A stretch of DNA of 64,000 bases from Melastoma dodecandrum. Lineage: Eukaryota; Streptophyta; Magnoliopsida; Myrtales; Melastomataceae. Position numbers and translations under genes: made by a program. This document shows positions 12,389 through 22,194 of this stretch, one piece after another. The number at the start of each line of letters is the position of its first letter. The first letter of the stretch is position 1. A model generated the notes under the pieces. That model worked only from the letters and a program-made list of their open reading frames with translations. It searched no databases and was not told the DNA's origin. The DNA is taken from the NCBI GenBank assembly GCA_029817715.1, contig JARUPY010000290.1, positions 2,852,001 through 2,916,000 of the forward strand. The letters are read 5' to 3'.

Positions 12389-12942
12389 CTAATTCCTTCC
12401 TATTGCAGCAAAGGGATCCATGAACTTTAGCCAGTTGAGTCCCGCCTTTTCTGCCGCGTTCGAGCACGATGATGTCGGATCAGTAGCGCAATTCCCGTGC
12501 GGTACTCTCGTGTTTATGCAGCCGCCCGTCTTTCGACCATGGCAGAGGAAGAAGTTCCTCGAACCCTAGTTCATCAACTTCTCGCCCCTTTTGAGACCTG
12601 ACTGATCGATCAGACACCTGAGTTAGCTCCCCAGGGATCGTCAGGAATCATTTCTTTTCAAAATTCATGGGATGACAGGGAGGGGATTAATCGCGGGGGC
12701 TTACTTTCTAGGCTGAACTGCGAGTAGTGGAGATCGAACAACACCGGATCCTTACCCGGGACCATCGGCCGGCGCCCTTCCTTGACGTACTGCCCAACGG
12801 CGGCGGCGATCAAGTCTCCAACGGTCGACACCGGTCTCATCACAACGTGCACGGCTCCTACGCTCCCCTGGATGGATACTTTGAGGAGCAGCTTCGTTAG
12901 CAACCCAGGCTTCTCATCCCTGATCTCCACCCTCTCGCCCAT
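12389..12942 (-). pseudogene. DUF7054 protein (At4g22758-like), two exons, one in-frame stop
   Basis: Exon 1 (12942-12705) encodes the ubiquitin-like DUF7054 core: LTKLLLKVSIQGSVGAVHVV, STVGDLIAAAV, QYVKEGRRPMV, FDLHYSQFSLES. A GT-AG intron of 107 bp follows (12704-12598). Exon 2 (12597-12389) reads LKRGEKLMN, a TAG, then GSRNFFLC and the family C-terminal piece AGLNWLKFMDP, ending TAG at 12389. The stop at 12566-12568 sits where relatives have Leu (LGSRNFFLC), one base away from a Leu codon. Everything else, including splice sites and frame, is intact, so this could be a recent lesion, a null allele or a sequencing error. Function of the family is unknown. An upstream exon may be missing because some relatives have longer N-termini. 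Confidence 0.85.
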
Positions 12943-13573
12943 GCCTCTCCTAATGTCAGGGACAGTCTTCGCTTCGTTATTTCATACCTGGCCAACTACT
13001 ACCTGCTTTAGACACGAAGGAGAAGGTCGCTGGATTCTTCTCCAGTGGAGTCCGCCACGGGCAGTAGCCCAATGGAGGCCTCACTCACTGGGTCAATGGT
13101 CCGAACACGTGGCGGAATTTGAGTGGATGAAGTTGGATATTCCCCCGTTGGGATTGGGGAGTCACTTGAGTCTCACGTGTACGATGTGGTGAACTGGTGA
13201 TTACTCCCTCAATGATGCCAACTATGTGCTTCTTATCCCTAGTCCAACGTGTGTACGGTGTCCAACCCAAAAAAGAAGATGGATAATCATTTCAGTCCAG
13301 TTGAGGATGTTGGCTCTTGATGCTTTTCATGGGATATGTCTCGATTCGATGTTCTAATGACTTCTTAAGATAGCAGCAATTCTTCCAGGTAATCAAAATC
13401 CTTAATAATTCCGAGCATGTGGGAAATACAACATTTTTGTGAGATTCCCTCGGACTAACTGACTCAACAAAGATTGTAAGGGGGGAAACAAACTACTGCA
13501 AAATCTGGCTCCTCCTGATGTTACTACAAGAATAGGATGTAAGGGAACTACAGCGAACTCCCCCCCACCAGGC
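12943..13573. other. Intergenic, nothing recognised
   Basis: No motif-bearing frame on either strand. The region separates the DUF7054 gene from the TIC100 3' end; all three neighbouring genes are on the minus strand. Confidence 0.5.
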
Positions 13574-15042
13574 TCACTTCTTCCACTGGTATTCTGGATC
13601 CCAATCTGAGGGCAGCAACGGGTTTTGCAAAGATAATATCCTGCTTAGCTTGCCGTCAGGGAATTCGTGCAGCAGAAACGAGTCACAGCCTCGCTGCTCT
13701 GCTGCGGGCTCATGTTTTGACGAGGCTGATTGTTGGCATGACAACGTCCTTGACAGTGAGTGCAGCCGAGAGGCGCTCCCCATCAAGGGTGTTATCCTTG
13801 TGAGGCGTTTGAGGTGCTCCGGCCTAACTGCTCTTAAGCAGCCACTGCCGTGAATGTTAGGCGGGAAACGAACAGTATCAGGAGCTCGACCATGGCCTCC
13901 GAGGGCTTGTCTGGATGACAAGGCAGCAGCAGAATTCCCGAGGGGTGATTTGCTTCCCTTCCACGATAGGAGCGTGCAACCTAGATACGCAGAAACCTGC
14001 ACAGGCAACCCAATACACAAAACAGAAACCTCAAGTGGGATAAAAAAAAATGGCAGCACTAATAACCAGAAAAAGAAAAGCATATAATATGGCCAAATGT
14101 TCCAAAAGCTCATTGCCAATGGCATCCATCTTCCTGTAAAGCAGAGGTTCAAATACGCCTCAGACAAGAACATTTTGTATAGATTATGCATTATTTATGG
14201 AGTGCTTTCGCATATCAAATGAAGGAAATAGGAACAGATGTAGCCAACAGGATGAGAAGAGTGCGATCCTTACGCAAGAGGGTAGACCGTACGGTGCAAC
14301 TGACAAGGTGATGGCAGAAAATGGTGAAGCTCCTTGTTTCACCTCCTGACCGTTCTGAGATAAGGCAGTGGTGCCAAAACTTGAAGTTCCGTCATCTGGT
14401 TCATCATCACCGTCGTCATCATCCTCCTCCTCCTCATCAGCTTCTTTTCCCTCTTCTTCCTGTTCTGGTGCCTTCTTGTTCTCTTTTCCAATTGAAATTT
14501 TTGGGATTTCTCCGGCTATATCATCAATTTTTTCTTTCTTTGATAAACCCATTTCAGCCTTCCACTGCTCTTCCTTTTCTTCTTGCTTCAACAACTCATC
14601 CAACTCCTCAATTGCCTCCTCCAAGCATATTTCTGCATCCATGAGCTTGAGCTCTTCATCAATCAACTTCGCTTTTGTTTCACAGTCTTTCTTCTTATCT
14701 TCAGCCCATTTTTTAAGTTTGTCAACTACTGGCTTGTACATATTCTCAACAGATGCAGCCAGTTTCTTCCACAGGCCGGCCTCTGCATCAGTGGCTTCTG
14801 TTCCATAAAATTCATCAAAGCCCAGGGGTAGAAACTCAGCCTTTGATGGGTCTACCTCTTCCCCCCCTTTCAATGGGGGCTGCCAAAATAAGCGCACCCC
14901 GTATTTTTCATCTTCTATATAATTTATTATACGCCCTGATGGCAGATGAAGAATCAAGGGAGGTTCTGTATATATCAACTTTGATGGATCATTCGGATCA
15001 GGCTCTCGTTCCTTGTTAATCAGTACAAATTCTGGGTATGAT
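13574..15042 (-). pseudogene. TIC100: TIC100 (EMB1211, MORN protein) C-terminal part, 5'-truncated
   Basis: TIC100 belongs to the 1-MDa translocon complex of the chloroplast inner envelope. Exon 15042-14274 encodes SYPEFVLINKEREPDPNDPS, GRIINYIEDEKYGVRLFWQP, VDPSKAEFLPLGFDEFYG, a Lys/Glu-rich helical stretch (KKWAEDKKKDCETK) and an acidic run (DEEEEDDDDGDDEPDD). Intron 14273-13997 is GT-AG in phase 0. Exon 13996-13574 encodes LLSWKGSKSPLGN to LHSLSRTLSCQQSAS and ends after EYQWKK. Both exons are open. The N-terminal half with the MORN repeats, about 500 residues in Arabidopsis, is absent upstream: after the acceptor at 15043-15045 about 0.7 kb of non-coding DNA leads into a neprosin block. 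A truncated copy, or the 3' end of a gene cut by rearrangement. Confidence 0.9.
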
Positions 15043-15045
15043 CTG

Positions 15046-15780
15046 GTCCAGAAAATAACAATCACATCAAGTTAAGATCACAGCAGTGTAGCTAAAAGAT
15101 GAAAATCACTCATGGAAAATGGAAAAGAAAGCTGAGTGAGGAACGCATGAGAAAGGAGCTTATGTGATTACAGTTCGAAGCTAAAGCAACCAAAATGAAG
15201 CTCAACCATTTCTGTCTTCAAGGTTTTCTTTCTACTTCTTTCTTAGAAAGAAAACAAGAACATGGGTCTCAGAGATTCGTATGTCATTATTTTTTGTCAG
15301 TCCCGAGTTCTTCGATCCGGTGCTTCTCTAGCTGTGATCTTCACCCTGACGTCAGTGTTGAAGTTAGCAACAACAACAAAGAATCAACAACAACAGAGAA
15401 ATTTTGTCGGATCAACAAGACATTGTCCGTAGTAAGTCTTCTTGTTCAATACGTGTGTGGAATAATTTAATCATTTAAGACTTGCTAAAAACCTCTTAAT
15501 AGGAATTTAATCTCAAAAAACATTTACAAGTCTCCACTCCACTTAATAACTTTTTAAAATAAATAAATAAAATAAAAATATTTTATCATAGAGAAAAGTC
15601 GACCACATTCGACCAAAGCACGAATGGACACATTAAAAGAAATCAGGTTCTCAGTTTGGTTATATTGGGGATTCGAGTGTGTCTGCCAACATTATTATTA
15701 GGAAATGTAAAATGATCCAATTTGGGGTCCATGTCAGTGCGATGCCAACTGGGGGACATGACTTCTTTCAAGGCTTGTGT
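15046..15780. other. Non-coding DNA at the TIC100 truncation
   Basis: Where the upstream TIC100 exons should be, there is only AT-rich sequence without coding motifs. The neprosin-associated duplicated block begins at about 15780. The break in TIC100 lies somewhere in this interval. Confidence 0.5.
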
Positions 15781-16050
15781 TTGTGTTTGGAATATGTAAC
15801 GGCTGACAGTATCCCCGATCCTCATTAGCGGCACAGGCCGACAAAACTCCAAAAAGCGGCTGGCAACATGCATACAGATATCCACAGGAGGATGGTGGTG
15901 TCCTCCCGGAGCAGTTGCTTGATGTGCAAGTATCAATCTTATGTGTCCGTCGGAATTACCATATGTCGAACCATTTCCTCAGGCACATGCAAACTTCTCT
16001 TATTGTAGGTCGATTAATCACACATTTTTTAGGCATTTCAGTTGCATTTC
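15780..16050. repeat. Downstream flank of neprosin, duplicated at 45356-45605
   Basis: Matches 45356-45605 in the same orientation: both carry GGAATATGTAACGG, GACAGTATCCCCGA, GGCAACATGCATACAGATA and TCCACAGGAGGATG. Part of it also lies at 830-900 inverted. It is the 3' flank of the neprosin genes. ORFs on its minus strand have no known motif. Confidence 0.8.
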
Positions 16051-16792
16051 TCAACAATTTTGGCCACCGTGTCCCCCGTATGTGATCGTGTACCCACTCA
16101 AGGTTGATCCGATGTTGAGTACCCTGTAACATTCGGGGAAATTTTCTGATTTGAAGGTCTGCTCCTTCAACGGGGTGACTGCGATTCTATCGCTGCCTAT
16201 GTATTGAAAGTTCTTAAAGTAAGCAAACCTGCCTGTGTTGTACGAAGGAAAGAATCCATATCCCATCAACGGGTAAGATAGGCCAGGTTTATTCTTCACT
16301 GTCCCGCCGAAGGACAAGTACGTTGCACATTCGTCTAGGTGGGTGAACAACTCCCTGGGCCAATACCCTAATGGGATTTCCTGAGGTGTCACCAACAGCC
16401 ACCAGTTGAGTGTTTCTATATCTTGATCTATCTTTATAGAGATATATATTTGCACTCCGTTGTAAACGGATACTTGCGGAAAAGTTGCACCTAGCGGGAA
16501 GTTCGGCAACAATCTGTACAGATCCTGGGCAAAGCAAGTCATAGCATCACGTATTATTGTACCCCTGCAACAATGTCATACAAATGAATCTTACATACAT
16601 AAGGGCCTATAATTTAGTGTAAAGTTTGAAGTGGACCAATGATCTGATAAATTTTGCTAGAGCTCTTCCACGTGAGATTATTCATGTCCTGAGCAAAAGA
16701 TTATATCTCACGTAACAGTAAGTCCGCACTTTAGAGGAATCACTTTATTTTTTTTTTTGAGAAAAACAAAAACTAAAAATAAACGTGAGAAG

Positions 16793-17177
16793 TGTTAAAT
16801 GTCATGATTAAATGACAATAATTTGTAATCTCATTTAGTACCATTAAGTGTGAGTTAGTGGGGTGGAGTTAATGTGAGTTAGTGGGTGAAGCTAATGACC
16901 TAGAATTTATGGTAGAGTAAATGCCTTCTCTAGGACATTATATAAGGAGAAGCATTGTATAAATGTTAGAAATGAGAGAAGAAGAGGAGAAAGAGTGAAA
17001 AGAAAGAGAGAAGAGAGAGAAGAAGGTGTAAGAAGAGTAAAAGGGTCGGTAGTTACCCAAAAATTTCGTCTCAAAATTCCTTGTTCCTTATTTCCAGAAA
17101 CACCTCGCTGTGTCGCAGCAGTTCCGCAAAACCCTTCCTGTGATACAGCAAAGCACCACTTTCAAACAACCCCAACA
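16793..17177 (+). repeat. 5' LTR of copia element
   Basis: 385 bp, TG...CA ends, with a TATATAAGG box near 16938 that probably starts the element's transcript. It contains an internal tandem duplication absent from the 3' LTR, otherwise only scattered single-base differences. Confidence 0.93.
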
Positions 17178-17182
17178 AATTT

Positions 17183-17194
17183 TGGTATCAGAGC
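17183..17194 (+). other. Primer-binding site (initiator tRNA-Met)
   Basis: TGGTATCAGAGC, complementary to the 3' end of plant initiator tRNA-Met, 5 bp after the 5' LTR. Confidence 0.95.
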
Positions 17195-17204
17195 GCAGCA
17201 GATC

Positions 17205-18410
17205 ATGGCTACGTCATCCAGCAGCATGTTCTTTTCCTATTCACCAAACCAAATCCCGATCTTTGATGGAGAGCACTATGATTATTGGAGTTCGCAAATG
17301 GAGATTATCTTTCTCTCACAAGATCTGTGGAAAATTGTTGATGAAGGCTTTGAAGAAAATGAAGACTCGTTAAATGAGGAAGAAGGTGCTGGAGAACAAG
17401 AAAAAAAGGTTAAAGAAAATGTGATGAAGAATGCGATGACATTGCGGATCTTGCAACAATCCGTAAGTAAGTCGATTTATCCGAGACTTTATGGTCTCAA
17501 GAAGGCGAAAGAAGCATGGAGCGTATTAAAGAAAGAATTTCAAGGCTCGGAGAAAGTGATTTCCATCAAGCTTCAAGGCTTGTGGAGGGATTTTGACAAC
17601 TTGGCCATGAAGGAGTCCGAAACGGTAAAAGATTTCTTCTCGAGAGTTGTTGAAATCATGAATCAAATCAAATGTTGCGGTGATGAAGTTCCCGATAAGA
17701 AGGTTGTGGAGAAAGTGTTGAGAAGCCTGCCGTAGAAATTTGAGCATGTTGTTGCTGTGATTCAGGAAACGAAGAATCTGGGAGAAATTTCCGTGTATGA
17801 GCTAATGGGTTCGCTTGAAGCTCACGAAAGAAGAGTAAGTAAGTACTCAACTCCTGTTGAACAAGCTTTTCAAATGAAGTTAAATGTTTCAGAAAAGAAG
17901 TCAGAACAGAAGGAACGTACTGTGAATAATAGCAGAGAGTTTTATGGTCGTGGACGTGGAGGCCGTTCTCGAGGAAGAGGCAGATGACGTACAACAAGTC
18001 AGTTCCGCAATAGAGAAGACCATTTCCTGGAGTAGACCTGGAAATTCAGAAGGTATTTACTACATTTTTAGAAAAGCCAGACATGAGTTAAAAGATTGCT
18101 ATTTTAGGTGCAAAAGATGCCGATTTCCAAATCATTCAGAATGAGATTGTTATTTTAAAGACGAGCAGCAGCAGCAGCAACAACATGTTTCTCAAAATCC
18201 AGTAAATTTTTCAAAAGAAGAAGAATTAAAGAAAGTATTCTATCCTTGTTTCAATGCAATGCAAGATATGAATGAAGTGTGATTTTTGGATAGTGGCTGT
18301 AGCAATCATATGACAGGAAATAAGGAAAACTTTGTGGAGATCGACAACGGCTACAACTCGTTGTTAGAGCGTAGAAACAACAAAAAGATAAAGATTTAAG
18401 GAAAGGGAAT
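17205..18410 (+). pseudogene. Copia gag and protease region, with stops and a frame change
   Basis: Starts MATSSSSMFFSYSPNQIPIF; a UBN2-type gag follows (DYWSSQMEIIFLSQDLW), ending in an RG-rich tail (GRGRGGRSRGRGR). A TAG falls at 17733, the gag frame ends in TGA at about 17985, and the zinc-knuckle region is recognisable only in another frame with a damaged CCHC pattern and a TGA near 18142. The protease motif DSGCSNHM is at about 18290, preceded by a stop. Not translatable as one protein. Confidence 0.85.
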
Positions 18411-18417
18411 CATTGCT

Positions 18418-19137
18418 GTGAGAGCAGCAAATTGTGAAGAAAAGTGGATTAATGATGTGTTTTATTCTCCAGGCATTACTCAGAATCTTTTGAGCGTGGG
18501 ACAAATGATGAAGAGAGGTTATAAGGTTACCTTCGCTGATGGTCAATGTGAGATCGTTGACAAAAATGAGAAAATAATCGCTGTAGTGAAGATGACGACG
18601 AATAACTTGTTTCCGCTGAAGATGAATTCGTCCTTGAATGTTGCATTGAAGAATGAAGTTGTTGATGAAGCTCAGTTATGACATCTGCGATATGGATATT
18701 TGAATCAAAACGGCCTAACGGTGTTGAGATAGAGGAATATGGTCATAGGTCCTCCAAAAATTCAACCAACAGCAATATGTGTTTGTGAAGGATGTGTGTA
18801 TGGAAAGCAACGTCGTCTTCCTTTTCCCAATTCCTCATGGAGAGCTGAAGCCCCTCTTGAGTTGGTGCATGCTAATATCTGTGGTCCAACCCAAACTCCA
18901 ACGATCAGTAACAGGAGATACTTTCTCTTATTTGTCGATGATTACACTCGTTTGATATGGGTATACTTTCTTGAAAAGAAATCAGAGACTTTCACTACCT
19001 TTTTGAGTTTCAAAGCCAATGCAGAGAAGCAAAGTGAATATCAAATAAAGACTTTGAGGACAGATCGTGGAGGAGAATTCATTTACAAGCCGTTTCTAGA
19101 TTATTGCATGTAGCAAGGCACACAATGACAGCTTACT
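18418..19137 (+). pseudogene. Copia integrase N-terminal and core region, with stops
   Basis: Shows ITQNLLSVGQMMKRGYKVTF before the integrase, the zinc-finger remnant (CVCEGCVYGKQRRLPFP) and the catalytic core with two Asp motifs, VDDYTRLIWVYF and TDRGGEF. Stops at about 18679 (TGA in place of Trp), 18730 and around 19111-19127 break the frame before the third catalytic residue. Confidence 0.88.
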
Positions 19138-21279
19138 GTGAAGTACTCACCTCAGCAGAATGGCGTTGCTGAGAGGAAGAACAAGACTATTGTTGAGATG
19201 GCACGGAGTATACTTAAAAGCAAGGATCTTCCGAATTCATTGTGGGCCGAGGCTGTGAATACAACAGCTTACATCCTCAATCGATCACCGACAAAAGCCG
19301 TTCAAAACAAGACACCTTATGAAGCATGGCATAAGAGGAAACCCACGGTTGATCATTTGAAAGTATTTGGATGTGTAGCATATGCTCTCTTGATGAAGAA
19401 GAAGGAGAAGTTTGATGAGAAGAGTGAGAAGCCAATCTTTATTGGTTATAGTGAAGAATCTAAAGGTTATCGTTTGTTTGATCCAAAGACTAACAATCTT
19501 GTGATTTCAAGAGATGTTATTTTCGATGAGAATGCAGCATGGAAGTGGGAGAACAAATCTTCTCAGACTCAACCAATGTTTTCTTATCCAGAAGTACCAG
19601 CAGTAGTGCCTTCCTCAAATCTCACTAATACAGCAGCAGCTAGTTCCTCAAGAGTAAATTCAGATAATGAAGATTATGCTGATGATATGACACCAAGAAG
19701 GTATCGTTTATTAACAGAAGTTTACGAGCAAGCTAACTTTGCACTTGCTACGTTTGAGCCGCAGAATTTCGAAGAGGCCGCAAAAGAAGAAAAATGGAGA
19801 AATGCAATGAAAGAAGAGATGTTTAGTATTGAGAAGAATGATACTTGGTCCCTAGTAGACCTTCCCAAAGGAAAAGAAGCAATTGGCTTGAAATGGGTGT
19901 TCAAAACAAAGTTTAATGAAGATGGAAGCGTACAGAAGCACAAAGCTCGTCTCGTAGCAAAGGGTTACTCACAACAGCCCGGAATTGATTTCACTGAGAC
20001 TTTCGCCCCTGTAGCTAGAATGGAGACTATTAGAAGTGTGCTAGCACTTGCCGCACAAATGGAGCTTGAAGTGTTCCAACTTGATGTGAAGTCAGCCTTT
20101 CTCAATGGAGTACTAGAAGAGGAAGTGTATGCTCAACAACCGCAAGGGTTCACTATTAAAGGACAAGAAGACAAAGTGTATCGACTTCACAAAGCTCTCT
20201 ATGGACTGAAACAAGCACCGAGAGCATGGAATTTCAGGATAGATTCCTACTTGCAGAAGAATGGATTTGAAAGAAGTTTGGTAGAACCGTCTCTCTATGT
20301 GCAGAAGCGCGATGCTGATTTTCTAGTAGCCTGTCTCTATGTGGATGATCTCATCTACACGAGCACCAGCAAGTTGTTACTGGAGAAGTTCAAAAAGGCA
20401 ATGATGGATGAATTCGAGATGACGGATCTTGGATTAATGAAGTATTTTCTAGGTTTGCAGGTAAAGCAGAGCAAAGGAGAGATCATTATTTCTCAAGAGA
20501 AGTACGTTGCTGACATATTGAAGAAATTTCGCATGGAGAACGCCAAAGCTGTAGCAACTCCAATGGCATTTAATGAGAAGCTGCAACAGGATGATGGTGC
20601 TGAAAAGTTTGACTCGAAGATTTATAGAAGCCTAGTTGGTTCGTTGATCTACCTAACCCACACAAGGGTAGATATCGTTCAAAGTGTAAGTATGCTATCA
20701 AGATTCATGAACAATCCCACCAAGACTCATTTTGCAGCAGCGAAGCGTGTCTTACGTTATCTTCAAGGAACAAAGAATGTTGGTTTGAAGTACACAAAAG
20801 AAGAAGACAACAACCTTGTTGGATATGTTGATAGTGACTGGGCAGGAAGTGTTGATGATCGAAGAAGTACGTCAGGATATCTTTTCTGTCTTGGAACAAA
20901 ACCCATCTCCTGGAGTTCGAAGAAGCAAGCTACTGTAGCGTTATCATCAGCTGAAGCAGAATACATTGCAGCAAATGAAGCAATTCGTGAAGCAGTATGG
21001 TTAAGAAGGTTATTGCTGGAGTTACAGCAGAAGGTTGCTTATCCAACAACAGTATTTTGTGATAATCAGTCAGCCATTGCTATGACAAAGAACCCCGTGT
21101 TTCATGCAAGGTCAAAGCATATTGAGTTACGCCACCGCTTTATCAGAGAAATGGTGATGAAGAAAGAGATAATTATGGAGTTTATTCATACACAGGACCA
21201 GCCCGCTGATGTTCTAACAAAGGCCATGAATTTCGAGAAGCTCGAATTGTTCAAGAAGTTTTTGAAGATTACAAATTAA
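19138..21279 (+). CDS. Copia pol: integrase C-terminal part, reverse transcriptase, RNase H (open frame)
   Basis: 713 codons without interruption. Starts in SPQQNGVAERKNKT, which carries the third integrase catalytic residue (Glu), then the GKEAIGLKWVFKTKF entry of the RT, FLNGVLEEEVYAQQPQGF, catalytic YVDD at about 20338, KYFLGLQVKQ, and RNase H with DWAGSVDDRRSTSGY, AEAEYIAANEA and SKHIELRHRFIREM. Ends TAA a few bases before the purine tract AAGAGGGGG. Upstream stops prevent expression as part of a full polyprotein; the ATG at its start is not a natural initiation site. The half of pol that is intact contrasts with the decayed 5' half. Confidence 0.92.
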   Translation: MKYSPQQNGVAERKNKTIVEMARSILKSKDLPNSLWAEAVNTTAYILNRSPTKAVQNKTPYEAWHKRKPTVDHLKVFGCVAYALLMKKKEKFDEKSEKPIFIGYSEESKGYRLFDPKTNNLVISRDVIFDENAAWKWENKSSQTQPMFSYPEVPAVVPSSNLTNTAAASSSRVNSDNEDYADDMTPRRYRLLTEVYEQANFALATFEPQNFEEAAKEEKWRNAMKEEMFSIEKNDTWSLVDLPKGKEAIGLKWVFKTKFNEDGSVQKHKARLVAKGYSQQPGIDFTETFAPVARMETIRSVLALAAQMELEVFQLDVKSAFLNGVLEEEVYAQQPQGFTIKGQEDKVYRLHKALYGLKQAPRAWNFRIDSYLQKNGFERSLVEPSLYVQKRDADFLVACLYVDDLIYTSTSKLLLEKFKKAMMDEFEMTDLGLMKYFLGLQVKQSKGEIIISQEKYVADILKKFRMENAKAVATPMAFNEKLQQDDGAEKFDSKIYRSLVGSLIYLTHTRVDIVQSVSMLSRFMNNPTKTHFAAAKRVLRYLQGTKNVGLKYTKEEDNNLVGYVDSDWAGSVDDRRSTSGYLFCLGTKPISWSSKKQATVALSSAEAEYIAANEAIREAVWLRRLLLELQQKVAYPTTVFCDNQSAIAMTKNPVFHARSKHIELRHRFIREMVMKKEIIMEFIHTQDQPADVLTKAMNFEKLELFKKFLKITN

Positions 21280-21286
21280 GAGGGGG

Positions 21287-21647
21287 TGTTAAATGTCATG
21301 ATTAAATGATAATAATTTGTAATCTCATTTAGTACCATTAAGTGTGAGTTAGTGGGGTGGAGTTAATGACCTAGAATTTATGGTAGAGTAAATGCCTTCT
21401 CTAGGACACTATATAAGGAGAAGCATTGTCTAAATGTTAGAAATGAGAGAAGAAGAGGAGAAAGAGTGAAAAGAAAGAGAGAAGAGAGAGAAGAAGGTGT
21501 AAGAAGAGTAAAAGGGTCGGTAGTTACCCAAAAATTTCGTCTCAAAATTCCTTGTTCCTTATTGCCAGAAACACCTCGCTGTGTCGCAGCAGTTCCGCAA
21601 AACCCTTCATGTGATACAGAAAGCACAACTTTCAAACAACCCCAACA
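21287..21647 (+). repeat. 3' LTR of copia element
   Basis: 361 bp, the same TG...CA ends as the 5' LTR, preceded by a purine tract. It lacks the tandem duplication found in the 5' LTR and has a 2-bp deletion near its end. Confidence 0.93.
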
Positions 21648-22125
21648 AAACGTACCTTCCAATAAGTAGAAAAGTGAGTTTGAGTGTCATTGTACAATTC
21701 TGGGTAAACCTAAATTTTAAAAGATTGAGGCATATTAGGACAACTTAGATTTAAAAAAATAACAATTGCATTCATTTGAGTTATATATGTATGCAATTAC
21801 CGCCCATCCAACATAGATAGCATGAATGTCATTTGTCGGTCCTCCTCCTAAACGAATCATTGCTGAATTTGTTTGCACCTCAAAAGTTGGCGGATTAAGG
21901 ATGCTAATCTATGCAGTCCCTCCGCAGAAGGAATCTTCAGGAGGTAAGTTTATGCCCACAACTGCCCTCTGCATTAATCCACATTTTCATTTACATTAAA
22001 AGATTCGTCATTTTTAATGAAAGAAGTTCAAAATTCCTAAAGTCGATTAGCATATTTGGAAAACATTCGGAAGCTAGCTTACACGAAAACCCGAGTCTTT
22101 CGTCTTTGGATCGTAGCCATCTATA

Positions 22126-22194
22126 CAATAAACGGAACCACGACCTAAGAAGGGCGTACCCCTCCGCACTACCAACTGAGCTAAGGTGCGAGGC
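22126..22194 (-). repeat. tRNA-Tyr-derived sequence, copy 1
   Basis: On the minus strand: CACCTTAGCTCAGTTGGTAG then TGCGGAGG, and later CTTAGGTCGTGGTTCC. This is the D arm (A box) and 5' anticodon stem of plant tRNA-Tyr, then its variable region and the start of the T arm. The anticodon-intron region is replaced by GGTACGCCC and the B box is degraded (GGTTCCGTTT). Two further copies lie at 37386-37448 and 54104-54173. It joins directly to the neprosin exon 2 stub. Probably a tRNA-derived repeat or retropseudogene, not a working tRNA. Confidence 0.72.

Larger units (their letters stand above)
16793..21647 (+). mobile_element. Ty1/copia LTR retrotransposon, full-length but defective
   Basis: Complete structure: 5' LTR 16793-17177, tRNA-iMet primer site 17183-17194, gag-pol, purine tract just before 21287 and 3' LTR 21287-21647. 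LTRs begin TGTTAAATG and end CCCCAACA. They differ by a few substitutions and a 22-24 bp tandem duplication (GTTAATGTGAGTTAGTGGG region) found only in the 5' copy. The insertion point is known from the empty counterpart at 46355: ACGTGAGAAG before and AACGTACC after, 7 bp inside neprosin intron 4. The expected 5-bp target duplication is not seen, only an extra A at the 3' side. Gag to integrase carries several stops; the RT-RNase H part is open. Confidence 0.95.
16051..22122 (-). pseudogene. Neprosin-domain gene copy B, interrupted by a copia element
   Basis: Same exon plan as the intact gene at 45.6-47.3 kb. Last exon, about 16565-16051, contains NWWLLVTPQEIPLGYWPREL, FTHLDECATYLSFGGTVKN and ends GGHGGQNC then TGA. 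Exon 4 is 21709-21656, exon 3 is 21968-21801 (INLPPEDSFCGGTAYIG), and a stub of exon 2 ends near 22086. Breaks: exon 5 has a TGA in its first codons (GYNNT then stop) and an extra base in the following Leu-Pro-Leu-Gly stretch; a 4.9-kb Ty1/copia element lies in intron 4; exon 2 is cut at about 22122 and joined to a tRNA-Tyr-derived repeat; exon 1 and the signal peptide are absent. The C-terminus GGHGGQNC is the family form, which the intact copy has lost. Confidence 0.9.

Noticed and set aside
14321..14808. Ser-rich plus-strand frames opposite TIC100
   Set aside because: Antisense of the Glu/Asp-rich TIC100 exon, which reads as poly-Ser; the minus-strand protein is clearly the real one.
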